Source: Carallia brachiata (Eukaryota > Streptophyta > Magnoliopsida > Malpighiales > Rhizophoraceae). From it: DNA of 64,000 nucleotides. The DNA lies in assembly GCA_021464245.1 (NCBI GenBank), contig JADCRB010000017.1, positions 1,027,427 to 1,091,426 of the forward strand, written 5' to 3'. Positions 61,031-64,000 of this stretch are shown here, in pieces (the first letter of the stretch is position 1; each line of letters begins with the position of its first letter). The notes under the pieces are model-generated. The model worked only from the letters and a program-made list of their open reading frames with translations, did not search any database and had not been told where the DNA came from. The position numbers and the translations under genes are program-made.

Positions 61031-62898
61031 ATGGCCTTATCTTCTTTTAACTCGTGCTCTGCTGCAATCCTCACGGCCCCTCATTTGTCTTCAAACTCTG
61101 CATTTCCCAAACTCCCCACAGTTGACTTGTCTACCAGGCCTCCCACCATTAACCAAACCAGCTCTAAACTTGTTGCAACCAAGTCAAGCACAGATAAATG
61201 GAGAGCAAAAGTTTCTTTCTTTCCTGCTTTCTTGAGCAAAGGAAAAGATGCCAAGGCCCTCAAGGAGGAGCTTCTTGATTCCATTCTTCCACTTGATGGT
61301 GGCGCTGCAGCTACTTCTGAAGACCAGCAGAGAATCGATCAGGCTGGTTTAATCTTATCTTCTAGTGTTCACTTCCCTATTTTGATCTTTTTAAGATTTA
61401 AAGAACCCAAAGAAAAAACCAAAAAAAAAAGAAGAAGAAGAAGAAGAAAATGCATTTGGGGTCATTTCCAAGTCAATGCAGTTTGATTTTCAAGTCTATA
61501 CATATGTTCATATGTTGCATTGATATGTGGTTTTTTCCTTTTCTAATCCTCTGCTTTCATCTCTGCATAGCTTGCACGCAAACTTGAAGCTGCTAATCCA
61601 ACGAAGGAGCCACTAAAATCTGATTTACTAAATGGGAAATGGGAGCTTCTATACACCACATCACAATCGATTTTGCAAACCCAGGCAAGCTTTTTCTCAA
61701 TATCATCGTGCAACGATTCTAGTTTGATGGGTCTTATCATTTTTTTTTTCTTTTCTTTTGGTTTTAATTCGCTCCAATGAGAATCAAACTCGAGATGAAC
61801 AGCGCGGACCATTGAACTAAAGCTCATCTGGTTTATTATCTATTTTTTGAGGAATGAGGAATCTGACTTAATTTCTTTTCCATTGTACCCAAGAAAAGGA
61901 ATGAGAATAAATTTATTCATATTTCTAGGAAGAGGAATCTTGGCCACAACTGTGCCCAGTATTTCTTGTCTTGTTTGTTAACTTTGTGTGAGGAAAATGA
62001 ATTGATTAATCGATCCATAAAAGATATAACAGTCAGGCGTGTGTCCAGAGGATTAGATTCATGCAGGATTGCTGTCCTTACCAGATAAAACCAAGATCCG
62101 TACATTAGTTTTGATACCTGCCAAGAAGCCTGCCATGAGTTTTCTGCCTAAAAACAGTGGACCACTAGAAGAACAGTTAGCTACTTGAAGAACAATGTAA
62201 AATATGCATGCCTTTCAGTTGTGTGATGCACTGTTTCTGTTTGTACTGCTTACTTGAGGCAAATAGGTTGGTAGAATTTCTTCTCCTGTATAAAACTTAG
62301 TCGCGCAATCTGTCTGTGTATAGATTGATCTCCCTTGTAGGTTGAGTGACTTCCTTTGTTTCTATATACGTTGATCACCTCAACATTTTGTTATGTAGAG
62401 ACCCAAATTCTTAAGGTCTGTCACGAACTACCAAGCAATCAATGTGGATACACTTAGGGCCCAAAATATGGAATCTTGGCCATTCTTCAACCAGGTAATA
62501 TGTCACCTAATTGTAATGGCGAGCTGTTTAAATTCAAATGGTTTTTTTTCTGGTCAAGTGCTTTTGAACAGTTGGTTATATGAAAAGAAATTTGCTTGTG
62601 TCATTATTTGCTGATCACAAAAGCCATTTTGTTTTTTTTTTTTTCCTTTTTGTTCCTAGGTTGTGCGCTAGACAACAAGGATAGCTCTCCTTAGTCCCAT
62701 AAATCCCATGACTTCATTCCTAGGATTAGAATCCGAGATCATAAAATAGGTATTTATGTTATTAAGCATTGGGATGTTCCCTGAGGGACCATTTTTGATA
62801 TCTTTAAGGCTGTTGTTCTTTCTGCCACCACTATTTTCTCCGTAACCATAAGCAATAGCTAGCACCATCATTATCATCATGTAATTGCTTAATGAATA

Positions 62899-62935
<37 letters not shown>

Positions 62936-63637
62936 GCACACACCCGCCTAACTCACCCTTCCCACGGAACTTCATTCTTATGTACAAATAAGTATTGGTG
63001 CATTTTGATTTGATTTCACTTGCACTCCACAATGTTAAAACGATTAATTTTAGGGTACAAGGAAAAAAAAATGTGTAATAGTATTTCAAATAAGCCATCC
63101 TTTTTTTTTTTATGCATCTCCATAACTTTGCTTATGTATATGTGAATATTTATTAATCAATTTAGTGTCTGAAGGGTTTGATTATCAATAGTTCATTGCA
63201 TTTTGTAAGGTTATACTAAACATGCTTTTTATATCTCTTTAGTATTTATCCCATGGTGCAGAGAATGAAGGCTCCCAATTAGCTTATAGCCTAATATTGT
63301 ATAAATTAGCTGATGACAAATTCCTCGCTATAAACTAGTTCTACAAATTCCTCTCTATAAAACAAGTTCTACGAGTTCCCCACTATAAACTTGTTCCATT
63401 CATTTGCTGCTGGAAGGCCTTGCTGCCACATTTTAGACCATGTGTCTATGATCCCATTCATAATATAACTGAAAGAAGAAAAGACAAAGAGACAAAGGGT
63501 CTTAAGAGTTGAGACTAATGTTTTGCTCCATGGATATTTGCATGTCTGTTGATGCTTTTTAGGTAACAGCAGATTTAACGCCTCTGAATTCAAGAAAAGT
63601 GGCAGTAAAGTTTGATGTTTTCAGAATTCTAGGCCTG
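61031..63637 (+). CDS. plastid lipid-associated protein / fibrillin (partial)
   Basis: A plastid fibrillin (PAP) of the FBN3-like group, which associates with plastoglobules or thylakoids and binds hydrophobic compounds. Four exons in the window: 61031-61342, 61571-61684, 62399-62494 and 63563-63637, all joining in frame (199 residues); the gene continues off the right edge. The N-terminus is Ser/Thr-rich, acid-poor and typical of a chloroplast transit peptide ([14 protein letters not shown]). The fibrillin domain starts [17 protein letters not shown] and continues with [64 protein letters not shown] and [20 protein letters not shown]. Introns 1 and 2 appear to start with GC rather than GT (CAG|GCTGGT and CAG|GCAAGC); the later visible donors are GT. 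No nonsense codon seen. Confidence 0.9.
61741..61835 (-). mobile_element. SINE-like element in fibrillin intron 2
   Basis: Read on the minus strand: GAGCTTTAGTTCAATGGTCC (box A-like) then CTCGAGTTTGATTCTCATTGG (box B-like) and a terminal AAAAGAAAAGAAAAAAAAAA tail. A short SINE or SINE head inserted antisense to the gene. Confidence 0.6.
62903..62929. repeat. (CA)n microsatellite in fibrillin intron 3
   Basis: About 13 uninterrupted CA repeats. Confidence 0.95.
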
Positions 63638-64000
63638 GTAAGTTTACTTTCTACTGAAATTGGCATAAATTCTTTTACTTTTAATGAATTTCTTAAATGG
63701 CATGCTTGTACATTCATCTTCCTTAAGCCGTATTGCCCTTTGTAAATAGTTCATAACATTCAACATCTTACTGCATAAAAAGTTCATGCTGTTAGATATG
63801 CTTTGGGGATTAAATAAGGGATCTCACTGAAGTAATAGCTCTTCTTTTTAAGATGCCGATGTCAGATAAAAGCTGAACAGTAATGGGATTTGTAGTGTTA
63901 AAATCGTTACTTTATTTCATTGGAAAGCCATTTGGATTATAGAGCTCCTTTATAGGTTTCATTTCTTTTGTTTGTATGACTGCTTGGTGCAATAATCCGA

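Overview
This window is nuclear DNA of a flowering plant, almost certainly a eudicot. The evidence is intron-split genes with GT-AG borders, AT-rich intergenic DNA, long microsatellites, plant-specific families (P-class PPR, thaumatin-like, plastid fibrillin, p24 delta) and dense plant transposable elements (CACTA, hAT, LTR, SINE, MITE). No prokaryotic features, rRNA, true tRNA or CRISPR were seen. The species cannot be named from sequence alone.

Layout, left to right. 1-6090 (minus): 5' half of a VIH/PPIP5K inositol pyrophosphate kinase gene, nine exons resolved, continuing off the left edge. 6100-10440: AT-rich intergenic DNA with MITE-like elements and one retroelement- or pararetrovirus-like ORF. 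10441-14054 (plus): complete four-exon p24 delta cargo receptor gene. 14055-18700: a tandem repeat broken by three nested insertions. 19112-21785 (minus): complete F-box/LRR gene with a 5'UTR intron. 21820-24636: intergenic. 24637-32300: an LTR-retrotransposon remnant with CTATT target duplications, carrying a 6.6 kb CACTA transposon inside one LTR. 34936-35291: a solo LTR of the same family with GGATC target duplications. 36411-37280 (plus): intronless RING-H2 E3 ligase gene. 37281-43030: intergenic, with a few exon-like scraps and a MITE. 43031-47711 (minus): broken chloroplast-type rhomboid gene. 49092-50672 (plus): complete thaumatin-like protein gene. 52159-54516 (minus): intronless PPR gene resembling At1g79540. 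54570-59200: MITE and a decayed hAT transposase. 59203-59840 (plus): fragment of a KUP/HAK/KT potassium transporter. 61031 to the right edge (plus): plastid fibrillin/PAP gene whose first two introns appear to be GC-AG.

The genes are unrelated housekeeping, signalling and defence genes and form no cluster or operon-like system. The most informative structures are genomic: the CACTA-in-LTR nest, whose borders are supported by target duplications and by uninterrupted LTR copies in the same window; the CACTA subterminal repeat array; the nested tandem repeat at 14.8-18.7 kb; and three decayed coding loci. I found no convincing new biochemical system. All exon borders and family names come from reading the sequence and from memory of the families; no database search was run.
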